Notes: a model not told the origin generated them from the sequence alone. A stretch of DNA of 17,026 nucleotides from JBAPRR01 sp049281195 (GCA_049281195.1 JBAPRR010000016.1:1-17026), one strand, 5' to 3'. Positions 7,386 to 15,620 are shown, numbered from the stretch's first letter. Translations and numbers: made by a program.

Positions 7386-8418
7386 GGAGGTACGAAGCGA
7401 TGCCGGCAGCAGGCTCGAACGACTTCTTGCGGTTCTCTCGTGGCTGGCGCAGCGCGGGCAGGTGAGCCTGCACGAGCTGGCCGACCGGTTCGGGATGACC
7501 GCCGAGCAGCTGGTGGCAGACCTGGAGCTCGCGGCGTGCTGCGGCCTGCCGCCGTACACGCCCGATCGCCTGATGGAGATCATCGTGGGCGAGGAGATGG
7601 TCGAGGCGCAGCTCGGAACCGAACTGGCTCGGCCCCGCCGATTGAGCGCCCAGGAAGGCTTCGCACTTGCGGCCGCGGCCCGGGCGTCTGCCGCCGTGCG
7701 CGGCGGCGAGCCCGACGACTCGTTGGCGAGAGCGTTGACGAAGCTCGACTCGGCTCTAGGTGACCGGGGGTTGGGTGACGTAGATCTCGACGTGGATCTC
7801 GGTGAGCCCGCCCAGCTCGCGACCGTGCGCGACGCGGTGACGTCGGGAGCACAGTTACAGATCGATTATCTGTCGGCATGGCGCGACGCCCGTTCGACCC
7901 GTGTGGTCGATCCGGTACGGCTGGCCGCATACGAGGGTCATTGGTACCTCGATGCGTGGTGTCACGAAGCCGGGGGAACGCGCCGCTTCCGTGTAGACCG
8001 GATCCTGTCGGCGACGCCGACCGGCAAGCCCGTGGAGCACCATGATGTTGAGGCGGCGTCAGGGTCTGAGTCGGGGTCGAACGCGCGCAGCAGTGCCCCG
8101 GAATCTTCGGAGGATGGAAGGTCTGGCGCTCATTTTTCGGGCTTCGTCGGAGACGGTCCTTTTGTACCCGGCCCCGAGGCGACGCTCGTGCGCATCTCGG
8201 TCACACCCGACAGCGCGTGGCTCGTCGAGGCGGTCCCTGTGATCGAGACGTCCGATCTACCCGATGGACGGATGGTAGTGACCCTCGGTGTCGTGAGCAC
8301 CGTGTGGCTCGAACGTTTGTTGCTCCAGCTGGGTCCGGATGCTGAGGTACTGGAGCCGGCGGAGTTCAAGGATCTCGGGCGTGAAGCTGCGAAGCGGGTG
8401 CTGGCGCTCTACGAGTGA
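7381..8418 (+). CDS. pafC: WYL-domain transcriptional regulator PafC
   Basis: 345 residues. A helix-turn-helix at about 12-50 (RLERLLAVLSWLAQRGQVSL then LADRFGMTAEQL) is followed by a WYL domain with YEGHWYLDAWCHEAGGTRRFRVDRI, seen as GHWYLDAWCHE and RRFRVDRI, and a C-terminal WCX-like domain. It is the expected partner of PafB in activating DNA-repair genes after damage. Between WYL and WCX lies a Ser/Gly/Glu-rich insert of about 35 residues (ASGSESGSNARSSAPESSED), probably a flexible linker. The gene starts at the second TGATG of the tandem duplication, 13 bases after pafB, and is surely cotranscribed with it. Confidence 0.87.
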   Translation: MAEVRSDAGSRLERLLAVLSWLAQRGQVSLHELADRFGMTAEQLVADLELAACCGLPPYTPDRLMEIIVGEEMVEAQLGTELARPRRLSAQEGFALAAAARASAAVRGGEPDDSLARALTKLDSALGDRGLGDVDLDVDLGEPAQLATVRDAVTSGAQLQIDYLSAWRDARSTRVVDPVRLAAYEGHWYLDAWCHEAGGTRRFRVDRILSATPTGKPVEHHDVEAASGSESGSNARSSAPESSEDGRSGAHFSGFVGDGPFVPGPEATLVRISVTPDSAWLVEAVPVIETSDLPDGRMVVTLGVVSTVWLERLLLQLGPDAEVLEPAEFKDLGREAAKRVLALYE

Positions 8419-8481
8419 GCCGTGGTGCGGGCAGTTGCGGTCTGTAGTGGTCTTTAGTCCTCGCAGGTTGGTCTCGAGAAA

Positions 8482-8832
8482 GTGATGTGTCCATGGCGTC
8501 CATCCAGCGACGGCGTCATTTTCCGTGGATTGGCCATTGACGGAATTAATACCAGTTGCCGCGTGATGCACGGCCAATTATCTTCCGCTACGACATGCAG
8601 GTTCGGCATTTCAAAGGCGCGACCACTTGGGGGAAACGTCAAATTTACGTGGGTAGGTAATGCAACGGCTCCTTTTACCGGGACGATCAAGCCCGGACCT
8701 GGTTGCAGTCATGATGGAGTCACATGCTCTGGGGGCTTTTCGACGATGTCAAAAATGACAATACGGTGCAAGCGAAGCGAAAACCAACCCTCTGGTGTGG
8801 ACGTTTACCTGCCCGTAGTCACACCCGTTTGA
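8482..8832 (+). CDS. Doubtful small Cys-containing ORF, possibly a gene remnant
   Basis: The stretch between pafC and the next gene (8419-8818) is visibly poorer in GC than its surroundings and holds no clear gene. The best candidate is this GTG-started frame of 116 residues, with six cysteines, several in close pairs (PGCSHDGVTC), and a Gly/Thr-rich, beta-like composition suggesting an exported protein. There is, however, no signal peptide, no ribosome site and no -10 box, and the frame is closed by a stop at 8455-8457. Its last 14 bases overlap the convergent gene. It could be the remnant of a transferred gene that lost its 5' end, or chance. I do not recognise it. Confidence 0.25.
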   Translation: MMCPWRPSSDGVIFRGLAIDGINTSCRVMHGQLSSATTCRFGISKARPLGGNVKFTWVGNATAPFTGTIKPGPGCSHDGVTCSGGFSTMSKMTIRCKRSENQPSGVDVYLPVVTPV

Positions 8833-9415
8833 CCACCTGCCGGCCGGCGAAAAGGCCAACACCGGCAATGACGATCACAGCCACGCAGTTCGCTCCGGGG
8901 GTCACAAAGTAAGCCTTGGTCTGACCCGAGATCCCCGAGACCAGCAAGATCTGGCCGACCAAGGACGCGATTGCTCCCGCAGTAACGAGCAGAAAGCCTA
9001 CTTGGACGAAATAGATGATGACTCGAGAACGGATGGCGCGAGCGTCGTCGAAGGACGCGAGCTGTGGCTCATCACCTTCGAATTCTTCACTCTCTAACTC
9101 TTCAATCTGTTGTGGACGCGATTGCCACCAGCAGACAGCAATCACTGAGAGAAGCAACACTGCCATTATCGGACTGGCCCATCCTGAGCCCGACTGGATC
9201 GCTGTCCCGATCGTCAGATTGCTATCAGGAATTTGGGATTGGTCGAAGTTGCTGGTATAGAGAATGCCCGCTACCAAGCCGCCGAGGACAACGACATAGA
9301 AGGCGAGCAAAATCGCCACTGCCGCGATGTCGGGAAGGTCCCACTTTGGACGATCCTCAGGTTCATCTTCTTCGTCGTCGTAGACGACAACGTCCGATTG
9401 TTGGTGGTCGGTCAT
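8819..9415 (-). CDS. Four-TM membrane protein with acidic cytoplasmic segments, unknown function
   Basis: 198 residues. Hydrophobic segments lie at about 30-53, 80-97, 131-158 and 172-190. The N-terminus (DDEEDEPEDRPKWD) and the loop between TM2 and TM3 (EELESEEFEGDEPQ) are strongly acidic, while the tail GRQVVKRV is basic. I do not recognise the family and see no catalytic motif. ATG 9415 is fixed well by TAGGCT six bases upstream. It is divergent from the SnoaL-like gene across 122 bases. Confidence 0.75.
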   Translation of the reverse strand: MTDHQQSDVVVYDDEEDEPEDRPKWDLPDIAAVAILLAFYVVVLGGLVAGILYTSNFDQSQIPDSNLTIGTAIQSGSGWASPIMAVLLLSVIAVCWWQSRPQQIEELESEEFEGDEPQLASFDDARAIRSRVIIYFVQVGFLLVTAGAIASLVGQILLVSGISGQTKAYFVTPGANCVAVIVIAGVGLFAGRQVVKRV

Positions 9416-9421
9416 CGATGA

Positions 9422-9427
9422 AGCCTA
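9422..9427 (-). promoter_or_regulatory. -10 box TAGGCT, leaderless start of the four-TM protein gene
   Basis: TAGGCT on the minus strand with six bases to the ATG at 9415. Hexamer and spacing are identical to those of the carboxyltransferase gene. No -35 is recognisable. Confidence 0.6.
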
Positions 9428-9524
9428 TGTCCGGACAGGGTCCCCCTACGGCATGACGCATGACCCTTTGCCCGCGACCCATGTGTGTTTGACATCGACC
9501 ATGCAGACGAGGCACTTGCGAAAG

Positions 9525-9530
9525 TAAGGT
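9525..9530 (+). promoter_or_regulatory. -10 box TAAGGT, leaderless start of the SnoaL-like gene
   Basis: TAAGGT ends seven bases before GTG 9538, matching the spacing seen at pafB and the TPR gene. A perfect TTGACA at 9489-9494 is 30 bases away, too far to be its -35. Confidence 0.6.
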
Positions 9531-9537
9531 CGTCGGC

Positions 9538-10002
9538 GTGGGACCAGAACAGATCAGCATTGTGAATCGGCTCGAAATAGATGACCTCCTTACGCTGTAC
9601 GCCACCGCCATCGACAGTCTCAACTTCGAGTTGCTCGACACCGTTTTCACCGCCGACGCACATCTCGATTACCGATCCGCGGGAGGGATCGAAGGTCCAT
9701 ACCCCGAGGTTCGCAAATGGCTGTCAGAAGTGCTTCCAATCTTCGACGCAACGCAGCACCTTGTTGTCAATCGGGTCTTCAAGGCTGACGAAGGTGAGGT
9801 TCAAACCACGTCGAGTTTCCTGAACACCAACCGGTTGAAGGTCGATGGCAAGCCTTGGACATTCACGGTAGGCGGTCGGTACCGTGATCGCTTCGTGAAC
9901 GGGCCTGACGGTTGGCGGATAGCGCAGAGAGTGGAAGACACCCTGTGGTGGGACAATCCCATGCCGGGTTTGCCGGAGTCGCCCTTTACGGTCTTGGACT
10001 GA
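9538..10002 (+). CDS. SnoaL/NTF2-like fold protein
   Basis: 154 residues. The N-terminal helices IVNRLEIDDLLTLYATAIDSLNFELLDTVF, seen as RLEIDDLLTLYATAID, then FTADAHLDYR, a central HLVVNRVF strand, and a C-terminal GRYRDRF ... GWRIAQRVEDTLWW are the layout of the SnoaL_4 branch of the NTF2-like superfamily. Members include polyketide cyclases, dehydratases, aromatic-ring dioxygenase small-subunit relatives and many proteins of unknown role; the cone-shaped pocket binds small hydrophobic molecules. Nothing around it identifies the ligand. The start is GTG 9538, directly after a leaderless-type -10 box. The gene is convergent with the TPR gene. Confidence 0.82.
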   Translation: MGPEQISIVNRLEIDDLLTLYATAIDSLNFELLDTVFTADAHLDYRSAGGIEGPYPEVRKWLSEVLPIFDATQHLVVNRVFKADEGEVQTTSSFLNTNRLKVDGKPWTFTVGGRYRDRFVNGPDGWRIAQRVEDTLWWDNPMPGLPESPFTVLD

Positions 10003-10028
10003 AGAGCGAAGGACCCGCCGATCGCGGT

Positions 10029-10859
10029 TTATATCCGGCGGTCGATGTCGCCTAGCAACTCCTGCGCCTTCTCGTAATCGTTGTCGTGACTACCGAGACG
10101 ATTCTTTGCGTTGATAACGCTCTTTGCCAACACGATCGCCTCGCCGTGGTTGCCAGACCAATGAAGGTACGCGGCGAGCTGCAAACGCATCGTCAGCGTC
10201 TTGTGGTGGTCCGGACCTAAAAGTTCGGCGTTGGCTTCGACGACGTGCCGTTGGATCTCTATTGCGCGCTCGAATTCGTGACGGCGCACCAGGGCCAATG
10301 CCAGCCTCATCGACGCGTGGCTGGCCCACTCATGATTCTCACCCTTGAGATCCCCCAACCCCTGTGTAGCGGTTTCGAGAATCTCAACTGCTTCGTCGGG
10401 TCGACCCGCTTTGATCAGGGTTGAGCCGAGGCCCACGAGACCGTTCAAAGTCGACACAGCTTCGGGTCCGGCACTTGCTGTCGAAAGGCGAATGGCCTCG
10501 CGGAACGCGGTGATCGATTCGTCGTATCTGCCGCAGTCCGCCAGACATTGACCGAGCGATTTCTGGCAGTCGATCGTCAGAGGATGGCCCGGGCCGAGGA
10601 GTTCGGTCCGACGTGTCGCGGCTTCCTCGAGCAGAGGCAGGGCCTCCTGATACTGCCCCTCCTTACGTAATCGTGCTGCCTTCCAGACCAGACTGTTCAC
10701 GAAGAGCTGGCTGTTGCGCCCTTGTCGATCGTTTGTCGACCGATCGGTGTTCAGTCGTTTGAATCTCCGCTTGAGAGTCATGTCGGAAATGCGGTCCAGA
10801 AGCCGGGCCAGCCAGCTCGGGGGTTCGTTCGCCCAACCATTCGCGTCCGCCTTCCGCAC
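10029..10859 (-). CDS. Tetratricopeptide (kinesin-light-chain-type TPR) repeat protein
   Basis: 276 residues. After a basic, Arg-rich N-terminus of about 50 residues come consecutive helical repeats of about 42 residues, with phrases such as GQYQEALPLLEEAATRRTELLGPGHP, CGRYDESITAFREAIRLS, GRPDEAVEILETATQGL, HEFERAIEIQRHVVEANAELLGPDH and GNHGEAIVLAKSVI. The LLGPGHP/LLGPDH spacing is typical of TPR_10/12 repeats in actinobacterial multidomain regulators. Here the repeats stand alone, with no kinase, NB-ARC or DNA-binding domain, no signal peptide and no TM, so it is probably a cytoplasmic protein-protein scaffold. GTG 10859 follows TAGGCT by seven bases. Confidence 0.82.
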   Translation of the reverse strand: MRKADANGWANEPPSWLARLLDRISDMTLKRRFKRLNTDRSTNDRQGRNSQLFVNSLVWKAARLRKEGQYQEALPLLEEAATRRTELLGPGHPLTIDCQKSLGQCLADCGRYDESITAFREAIRLSTASAGPEAVSTLNGLVGLGSTLIKAGRPDEAVEILETATQGLGDLKGENHEWASHASMRLALALVRRHEFERAIEIQRHVVEANAELLGPDHHKTLTMRLQLAAYLHWSGNHGEAIVLAKSVINAKNRLGSHDNDYEKAQELLGDIDRRI

Positions 10860-10866
10860 GGTGCGA

Positions 10867-10872
10867 AGCCTA
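10867..10872 (-). promoter_or_regulatory. -10 box TAGGCT, leaderless start of the TPR gene
   Basis: TAGGCT on the minus strand, seven bases before GTG 10859. It is the third TAGGCT in this window at 6-7 bases from a start codon. Confidence 0.6.
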
Positions 10873-10981
10873 CTTACCGTGGGGGGAGCTCCAGACGCGT
10901 CCAGCGATCCGTCGCTCCGACAGTGGGGGGTCCTGGATGGGAGGATTTACGGATGGGGCCGGGGCTCAGCGAGCAAGCAGA

Positions 10982-11956
10982 GTGACCCTCAGCACAGACT
11001 TCACGAAACTGTTCGGCATCTCGCATCCGATAGCCCTCGCTCCGATGGGGGGTTCGGCCGGGGGCACCTTGGCCGCCGCGGTGTCGAACGGCGGGGGTCT
11101 CGGACTCGTCGGTGGCGGTCGGGAGGATGTCACCTGGATCGAGCACGAACTCGGGATTGTCACCGCCAAGACCGAAAAGCCCTGGGGGATCGGATTCCAG
11201 TCGTGGTCGGTCTCCGAAGACTCAGTTGCGCGTGCACTGGAGTTTCGTCCGCATGTCGTCATGCTGTCTTTCGGGGATCCGAAGCGACTGGCCGGCCTCG
11301 TGAGGGATGCGGGCTTGCGTTTGATCCTGCAAGTGACCGATCTGGCCGAGGCGAAGGAAGCTGTGGACCTCGGAGCCGACGTGATCGTCGCTCAGGGAAT
11401 GGAAGCGGGTGGTCACAGCGGCAAAAGGACGACACTTCCTTTCGTGCCCATCGTGGTTGATCTGGCGGGAGGGATTCCGGTGCTTGCTGCCGGCGGAATC
11501 GCTGACGGGAGGGGAGTGGCGGCAGCTCTCGCTCTTGGAGCCGCGGGCGCTTTGATCGGCACGCGATTCCAGGTGACTCCGGAATCGATGAACTCTGCGC
11601 AAGTCACGAAGGCGATCATCGAAGGAAGTGGCGAGCAGACCGAACGAAGCCGAATTCTCGATATCGCCGGACGAAGAGAGACCTGGCCGGCCCGCTACCT
11701 TGCCCGCACGGTTCGCAACGAGTTCATAGATGAATGGCGCGGGCGGGAAGACGAGCTCGAGGCAGACGATGGAGCCAAGGCACGGTTTCGAGAGGGTGCA
11801 GACAAGGGTGACCCGGCAGCGGTGCCGGTCTGGGCGAGTGAGTCGATTGACCTCATCACCGACATCGTCCCTGCATCGGAACTTGTAGGGCTGCTGGCCG
11901 ACGAGGCGGAAGCTGCTTTACGCCGAGCCGGTCGAGCCATTCGCCCCACTCCATGA
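10982..11956 (+). CDS. Nitronate monooxygenase / 2-nitropropane dioxygenase-like FMN enzyme
   Basis: 324 residues from GTG 10982, giving the usual N-terminus with FGISHPIALAPMGG. FMN-binding barrel motifs follow: NGGGLGLVGGG, PWGIGFQSW, MEAGGHSGKR (the AGGHxG loop with the probable catalytic His), PVLAAGGIADGRG and GAAGALIGTRF. Enzymes of this family oxidise alkyl nitronates such as propionate-3-nitronate with flavin and oxygen. The C-terminal part (about 230-324) has the usual helical, charged extension. An ATG at 10937 with a G-rich upstream run (10924-10930) would add 15 residues without family support, but I cannot exclude it. The stop overlaps the following ATG (ATGA), so it is cotranscribed with the acetyltransferase. 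Confidence 0.87.
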   Translation: MTLSTDFTKLFGISHPIALAPMGGSAGGTLAAAVSNGGGLGLVGGGREDVTWIEHELGIVTAKTEKPWGIGFQSWSVSEDSVARALEFRPHVVMLSFGDPKRLAGLVRDAGLRLILQVTDLAEAKEAVDLGADVIVAQGMEAGGHSGKRTTLPFVPIVVDLAGGIPVLAAGGIADGRGVAAALALGAAGALIGTRFQVTPESMNSAQVTKAIIEGSGEQTERSRILDIAGRRETWPARYLARTVRNEFIDEWRGREDELEADDGAKARFREGADKGDPAAVPVWASESIDLITDIVPASELVGLLADEAEAALRRAGRAIRPTP

Positions 11957-12678
11957 ACATCGAAGACCAGATCTCCGTTTGCGCCGCCGGCGAGTCGGCA
12001 TGGCATGCCGCGGCTTATGCCGGCCTCGGGGCGGAGTGGCGCGAGGAGCCCGGCTGGGCCTGGGGCCCCGGTGGTCCTCCGCATCGTTTCCTTCTCACGG
12101 CTGTGACATTGGAGGCGGACCAACGTCCGCCGCCCTCGTTCTCCGAGAGTGGTCTTGGGATCTTGCGGGACTCATGGGCGGTCTGCACCGTGAACGACCT
12201 ACCCGGTTGGACATCGTCGCCCACAGATCCATGGATGGTTCGTGATCCGGGCACGTGTGAGCACTCCGGTGTCGATGGAGTGGAAGTGAGACAGACAAGC
12301 GACGAGCTTCTGTTCGAGCGCGCAGCTTTTGTTGCAGCCGGTGGATCTCCACCGGCTGTTCCGGGGGAGCTCCATCCTCGCGGAAGCAGCAGGTTTCCCG
12401 GCTTGCATCTCTTTCTGGCCTGGCGCGACGAGGTCCCCATCGGGACCGCGATTGCGGTGCGTCACGAGACCGGGGTGGTCGTGAGTGGCGTGGCGGTGAT
12501 CAAAGAGGAACGGCGCAAAGGAATCGGGGCATTGCTCACTACGTGCGCCGTGAGAGTCGACCACACCGTGCCGGCGACCCTGACTGCAACCGAGTTGGGT
12601 ATCGGCACGTACCGTGAACTTGGTTTCCGGGAACTGATCTCGCCGGTGCACTGGAGCCCACCGCGGTCAGGGACCTGA
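11953..12678 (+). CDS. GNAT-family N-acetyltransferase
   Basis: 241 residues. The acetyl-CoA-binding motif A is at the C-terminal end: VSGVAVIKEERRKGIGALLT, where RRKGIG matches R/Q-x-x-G-x-G/A, followed by the closing strand/helix with TATELGIGTYRELGF. An earlier strand LHLFLAWRDEVPIGTAIAV supplies the core beta-sheet. The first 120 residues are Trp- and Pro-rich and probably form a substrate lid or a degenerate first GNAT domain. Substrate unknown. The ATG overlaps the monooxygenase stop by four bases, so translation is coupled. The gene ends 14 bases before the convergent hydrolase. Confidence 0.8.
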   Translation: MNIEDQISVCAAGESAWHAAAYAGLGAEWREEPGWAWGPGGPPHRFLLTAVTLEADQRPPPSFSESGLGILRDSWAVCTVNDLPGWTSSPTDPWMVRDPGTCEHSGVDGVEVRQTSDELLFERAAFVAAGGSPPAVPGELHPRGSSRFPGLHLFLAWRDEVPIGTAIAVRHETGVVVSGVAVIKEERRKGIGALLTTCAVRVDHTVPATLTATELGIGTYRELGFRELISPVHWSPPRSGT

Positions 12679-12692
12679 GGGATCGGGCCCGG

Positions 12693-13862
12693 TTATCGCA
12701 TCTTGGCCGCGCACCGGTGTGCAGTTGTACCGAGCTCGACAGCCCTTCTGTCGGCCCCACCCGGAAGTGGAATCCGTTGAACCGTGTATCCGAACGAGAT
12801 TCCGTCGAACGGATCGTAGAAACCGAGAGCTCCTCCGAGACCGTCATGTCCGAAAGCCTGGTAGCTGCCCCAAGGGTAATGCTCTGTGGGTTTTTGGAAG
12901 ATGATCGCGAACGCGTCTCGGATCAGGTAGTTCGTCAACGGGAACCCCTCCAGCTGTAGCTGGCTCATTCGTCCCATCGTGTCGTGATCGATCAGGCGGG
13001 GAATACCGGCGATCTCGTGTTGCGCCGCGGCGTACATTCCGGCGAGTCCTCTTGCGCTTGCGAGCCCCCCGGCTGCCGGCGTACCCGAACGACGAAAACG
13101 TGACTCATTGCACTCGAACCAGATTGGTGGACCGTCACGGGGACCGATCAATGCCGCGAGGGATCCAGGATCAGGGTTCGGCACGGCGTCCGGAAACTCA
13201 GACAGTTCGGTAGCCGTCGGCAGCTGCACCTTGATCACCCGATCGTCGACGTCCTCCGGTGTTCCGAGGTACACGTCGAGTTGGCGTGGTCCGGTGACGT
13301 GCTCTCGCAGATACATGCCGAGGGCCACCCCGGTCGTTTGACGGACCAGCTCGTCGGCGAGGACTCCGATGGTGACCCCGTGGTAGACGTGCGCTGCTCC
13401 GGGTTGCCACAACGGACGTTGGTCCGCCAAGCGGGTGGCGAGGGCGTCGTGGTCGTAAAGCTCTTCGTAGGTGTAGCCCCCGTCGACTCCACAGAGTCCG
13501 GCTTGGTGGCTCAACAGTTGGCGGACGGTGACGCCTCGCTTTCCGGCTGCCGCGAATTCGGGCCAGTAAGCGGCAACGACTTCGTCGAGATCGAGCAACT
13601 CGTCCCTTACCAGGCAGGCGATAACGAATGCGGCTGCACCCTTCGAGCTGGAGAAGATCGGAATGAGAGTGTCCGGACCTACACCTGGCCCCCACCACAC
13701 GTCGACCACGGGTTCCGCGCCGAAGTACACGCACAGGGAACCCGAGTAAGTGGGATCTCGCGCTATGTATTCGTCAAGAAGCGACTGAACGGCGGCGAAA
13801 CTTGGCTCGACCGAGCCGTCGATGGACTGAAGCCGCGTGGAATCGGACACGAGTAAATGCAT
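12693..13862 (-). CDS. Beta-lactamase-fold serine hydrolase / esterase (EstB-type)
   Basis: 389 residues. SSSK at 71-74 supplies the nucleophile Ser71 and Lys74 of the SxxK motif. VYHGVTIGVLADELV contains the Tyr160 equivalent of the YxN position in the YHxxT form common to EstB-like esterases, and FGHDGLGG at 338-344 supplies the third HxG motif. LLSHQAG is also typical. There is no signal peptide, so a cytoplasmic carboxylesterase is more likely than a beta-lactamase or DD-peptidase. It is the last gene of the minus-strand unit that begins with the sigma factor, 37 bases after the HAD gene. No promoter-like -10 is seen in that gap. Confidence 0.86.
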   Translation of the reverse strand: MHLLVSDSTRLQSIDGSVEPSFAAVQSLLDEYIARDPTYSGSLCVYFGAEPVVDVWWGPGVGPDTLIPIFSSSKGAAAFVIACLVRDELLDLDEVVAAYWPEFAAAGKRGVTVRQLLSHQAGLCGVDGGYTYEELYDHDALATRLADQRPLWQPGAAHVYHGVTIGVLADELVRQTTGVALGMYLREHVTGPRQLDVYLGTPEDVDDRVIKVQLPTATELSEFPDAVPNPDPGSLAALIGPRDGPPIWFECNESRFRRSGTPAAGGLASARGLAGMYAAAQHEIAGIPRLIDHDTMGRMSQLQLEGFPLTNYLIRDAFAIIFQKPTEHYPWGSYQAFGHDGLGGALGFYDPFDGISFGYTVQRIPLPGGADRRAVELGTTAHRCAAKMR

Positions 13863-13899
13863 ACCATCGTGTCGAACCGCTTTGTCGGGTCAGTTGTGA

Positions 13900-14535
13900 T
13901 CAGCCCAACAAGCGCGGCAGCTGATCCATCTGGTCGAACACCGTGTCCGTCCCGGCAGGAAATTGGTCCCGCCTGGTGACGCTGCCGGTGAACGCGAAGA
14001 CGGTCATGCCTGCAGCCAGGCCAGCGGTGACACCGGAGACGCTGTCCTCGATCACCGCGCATCGTGAAGGCTCGTGGCCCATGGTCCGAGCCGCCAGAAA
14101 GAACAGATCGGGAGCCGGCTTGCCGTGCTCGACATCGTCGGCACTGAAGATCCTTCCTTCGAATCGCTCCAGCAGCCCTGTCAATCCGAGTGAGAACCGA
14201 ATCGCTTCGTGGGTGCCGCTCGAGGCCACGCATACATCGATGTCGATGCCGTCCAAGGCTTCGAAGATTCCGTCGACCGGCACAAGCTCTTCTCTGAACA
14301 CTTGCTGGGTTTTCTGCAGGTACTCGCTCTCCCAGTCGATCGGCCGACCGAGATATTGCTCGATCTCTCCTTGCATGTACGCCGCGGAACGTCCCACGAA
14401 TCGGTCGATGACCTGTGATTCGGTCAGGGGCCAGCCCAACGATCCGAGGATCTCAACCTCCGTTCGTACGGCAAGGCGTTCGCTGTCGACGAGCACGCCG
14501 TCGCAGTCGAAGATCACAAGGTCGAATCGGTTCAC
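13900..14535 (-). CDS. HAD-superfamily hydrolase, beta-phosphoglucomutase/phosphatase subfamily
   Basis: 211 residues from GTG 14535. The four HAD motifs are complete: DCDGVLVDSE (Asp10 and Asp12), VASSGTH with the phosphate-binding Ser, GKPAPDLF with the conserved Lys, and VIEDSVSG with the Mg-binding acidic pair. A helical cap lies between motifs I and II. These enzymes remove or move phosphate on small metabolites such as sugar phosphates; the exact substrate is not visible. The start overlaps the stop of the SecD-like gene by four bases (GTGA), so it depends on translation of that gene. The frame is open further upstream, but that extension antisenses nothing sensible and overlaps the upstream gene. 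Confidence 0.86.
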   Translation of the reverse strand: MNRFDLVIFDCDGVLVDSERLAVRTEVEILGSLGWPLTESQVIDRFVGRSAAYMQGEIEQYLGRPIDWESEYLQKTQQVFREELVPVDGIFEALDGIDIDVCVASSGTHEAIRFSLGLTGLLERFEGRIFSADDVEHGKPAPDLFFLAARTMGHEPSRCAVIEDSVSGVTAGLAAGMTVFAFTGSVTRRDQFPAGTDTVFDQMDQLPRLLG

Positions 14536-15620
14536 CCGTGCTTTTCTACAAGGTGAACGGGTAGGGGGCCGGCGTTCAGCTCCGCTGCCACGACTTTGGC
14601 TTGATTTTCTTTCCAAGGACCGGAGATTTGAACCTTGCTTCCAAAACTCGTAAAAGTGGCCTGACTGGGCTCGGTGAGCGGAGCCTCGAGCAGTTGCCCA
14701 TCGAGGTCGAACCCGATCAATGCGTGGAACTGCCGTTGCGCCAAGGCGTTCCATTGTCCGGACCCTGAGTGGTTGAAGCTGATGTCCAGAACCCAATCAG
14801 GAGAATCGAAAGCCACCTGGGCACTCGCGATATCGGAGCCGGTCACTTCGGCCGCACCTAGCAGAAGACGCGGCCCCGATATGGATTCGTTTGCCGATGG
14901 GACAAGCAACACCGGTTCCGTTGGGATGTCGGCCGAGGGCGGTGTCGTCGGTACGGCTGCCAGGGTCGCCCAAGGCGGGGGTGTGTTCAGAGTGCTTCCG
15001 GTGGACGTATTCACGGCCAGATTCGGTGCCGTTAGCTGATTCAGCGCGGGACAACGGTTAGGTACCGCGCCTGGTGGCGTCCCGTCCGGCAAGGAATAGG
15101 CCGGCGCTCCACACAGGACCGGGCGTAGGTAAAGGGTTCCCGAGCTCGTGAGATCCACAATGTCCGCCATCGCAGTTTTGCTCACAGGTGCGGGCGTCCG
15201 GATCGTGATGGCATCGCGTGAGGCGGAAACGGTCGAGTCGCCCAAACCGAATGCGCTCAGACGCTTGGTCAGGATTGCAACGTCATCCTTCAGTCCTGAT
15301 GCACTCGACTCACCCTCTGCCACAAACCGGAGACTCACCCCAGGCGTGTTGTTCTTGTTCCGGTGAGTGGGTGTCACTCCGCCGGGCTTCGACGTTCCCC
15401 TGAAGCCGAGAACGAGCACCAGCACGAGGACGATCACGGCGGCGACCGTTATCAAAGCTCCGACCAGGTACCTGCCGGAGGGACTGGAGCCGCGGCCGGC
15501 AAGAACCAGACGTGCGGACCGGCGGGACCCACGAACGACGCTTTCCATCGCCTCGCGCGCCGTCACCGCTGGTGCACCTAGGTCGATGAGCTCCCGGATC
15601 TGTTCGTCGAGCTCAGGCAT
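14532..15620 (-). CDS. Single-TM protein with SecD-type (SecDF P1) extracytoplasmic domain; putative anti-sigma partner
   Basis: 362 residues. Residues 1-50 are cytoplasmic (MPELDEQIRELIDLGAPAVT, then an Arg-rich stretch), 51-73 form one TM helix, and the rest should lie outside. Residues 108-168 (AILTKRLSAFGLGDSTVSAS, ITIRTPAP, SSGTLYLRPVL) and 255-357 (AAEVTGSDIASAQVAF, FDLDGQLLEAPL, KVQISGPW, ELNAGPLPVHL) follow the order of the SecD P1 base and head. In SecD these end in an RND-type membrane channel, which is entirely missing here. Two cysteines (170, 190) flank a Pro-rich loop. Its ATG overlaps the sigma-factor stop by eight bases, the usual position of an anti-sigma gene. That it binds the sigma factor is inference; no ASD/ZAS motif is visible in the short N-terminus. 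Confidence 0.78.
   Translation of the reverse strand: MPELDEQIRELIDLGAPAVTAREAMESVVRGSRRSARLVLAGRGSSPSGRYLVGALITVAAVIVLVLVLVLGFRGTSKPGGVTPTHRNKNNTPGVSLRFVAEGESSASGLKDDVAILTKRLSAFGLGDSTVSASRDAITIRTPAPVSKTAMADIVDLTSSGTLYLRPVLCGAPAYSLPDGTPPGAVPNRCPALNQLTAPNLAVNTSTGSTLNTPPPWATLAAVPTTPPSADIPTEPVLLVPSANESISGPRLLLGAAEVTGSDIASAQVAFDSPDWVLDISFNHSGSGQWNALAQRQFHALIGFDLDGQLLEAPLTEPSQATFTSFGSKVQISGPWKENQAKVVAAELNAGPLPVHLVEKHG

Noticed and set aside
8995..9000. A fourth TAGGCT (minus strand)
   Set aside because: It sits inside the four-TM protein gene and is not 6-7 bases from any supported start, so it is treated as background.
9489..9494. Perfect TTGACA as -35 of the SnoaL-like gene
   Set aside because: It is 30 bases from TAAGGT, and no -10 lies 16-19 bases downstream.
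10015..10041. Possible terminator hairpin CCGCCG/CGGCGG between the SnoaL-like and TPR genes
   Set aside because: Only a 6-bp stem with a 15-base loop and no T-run; it also overlaps the TPR gene end.
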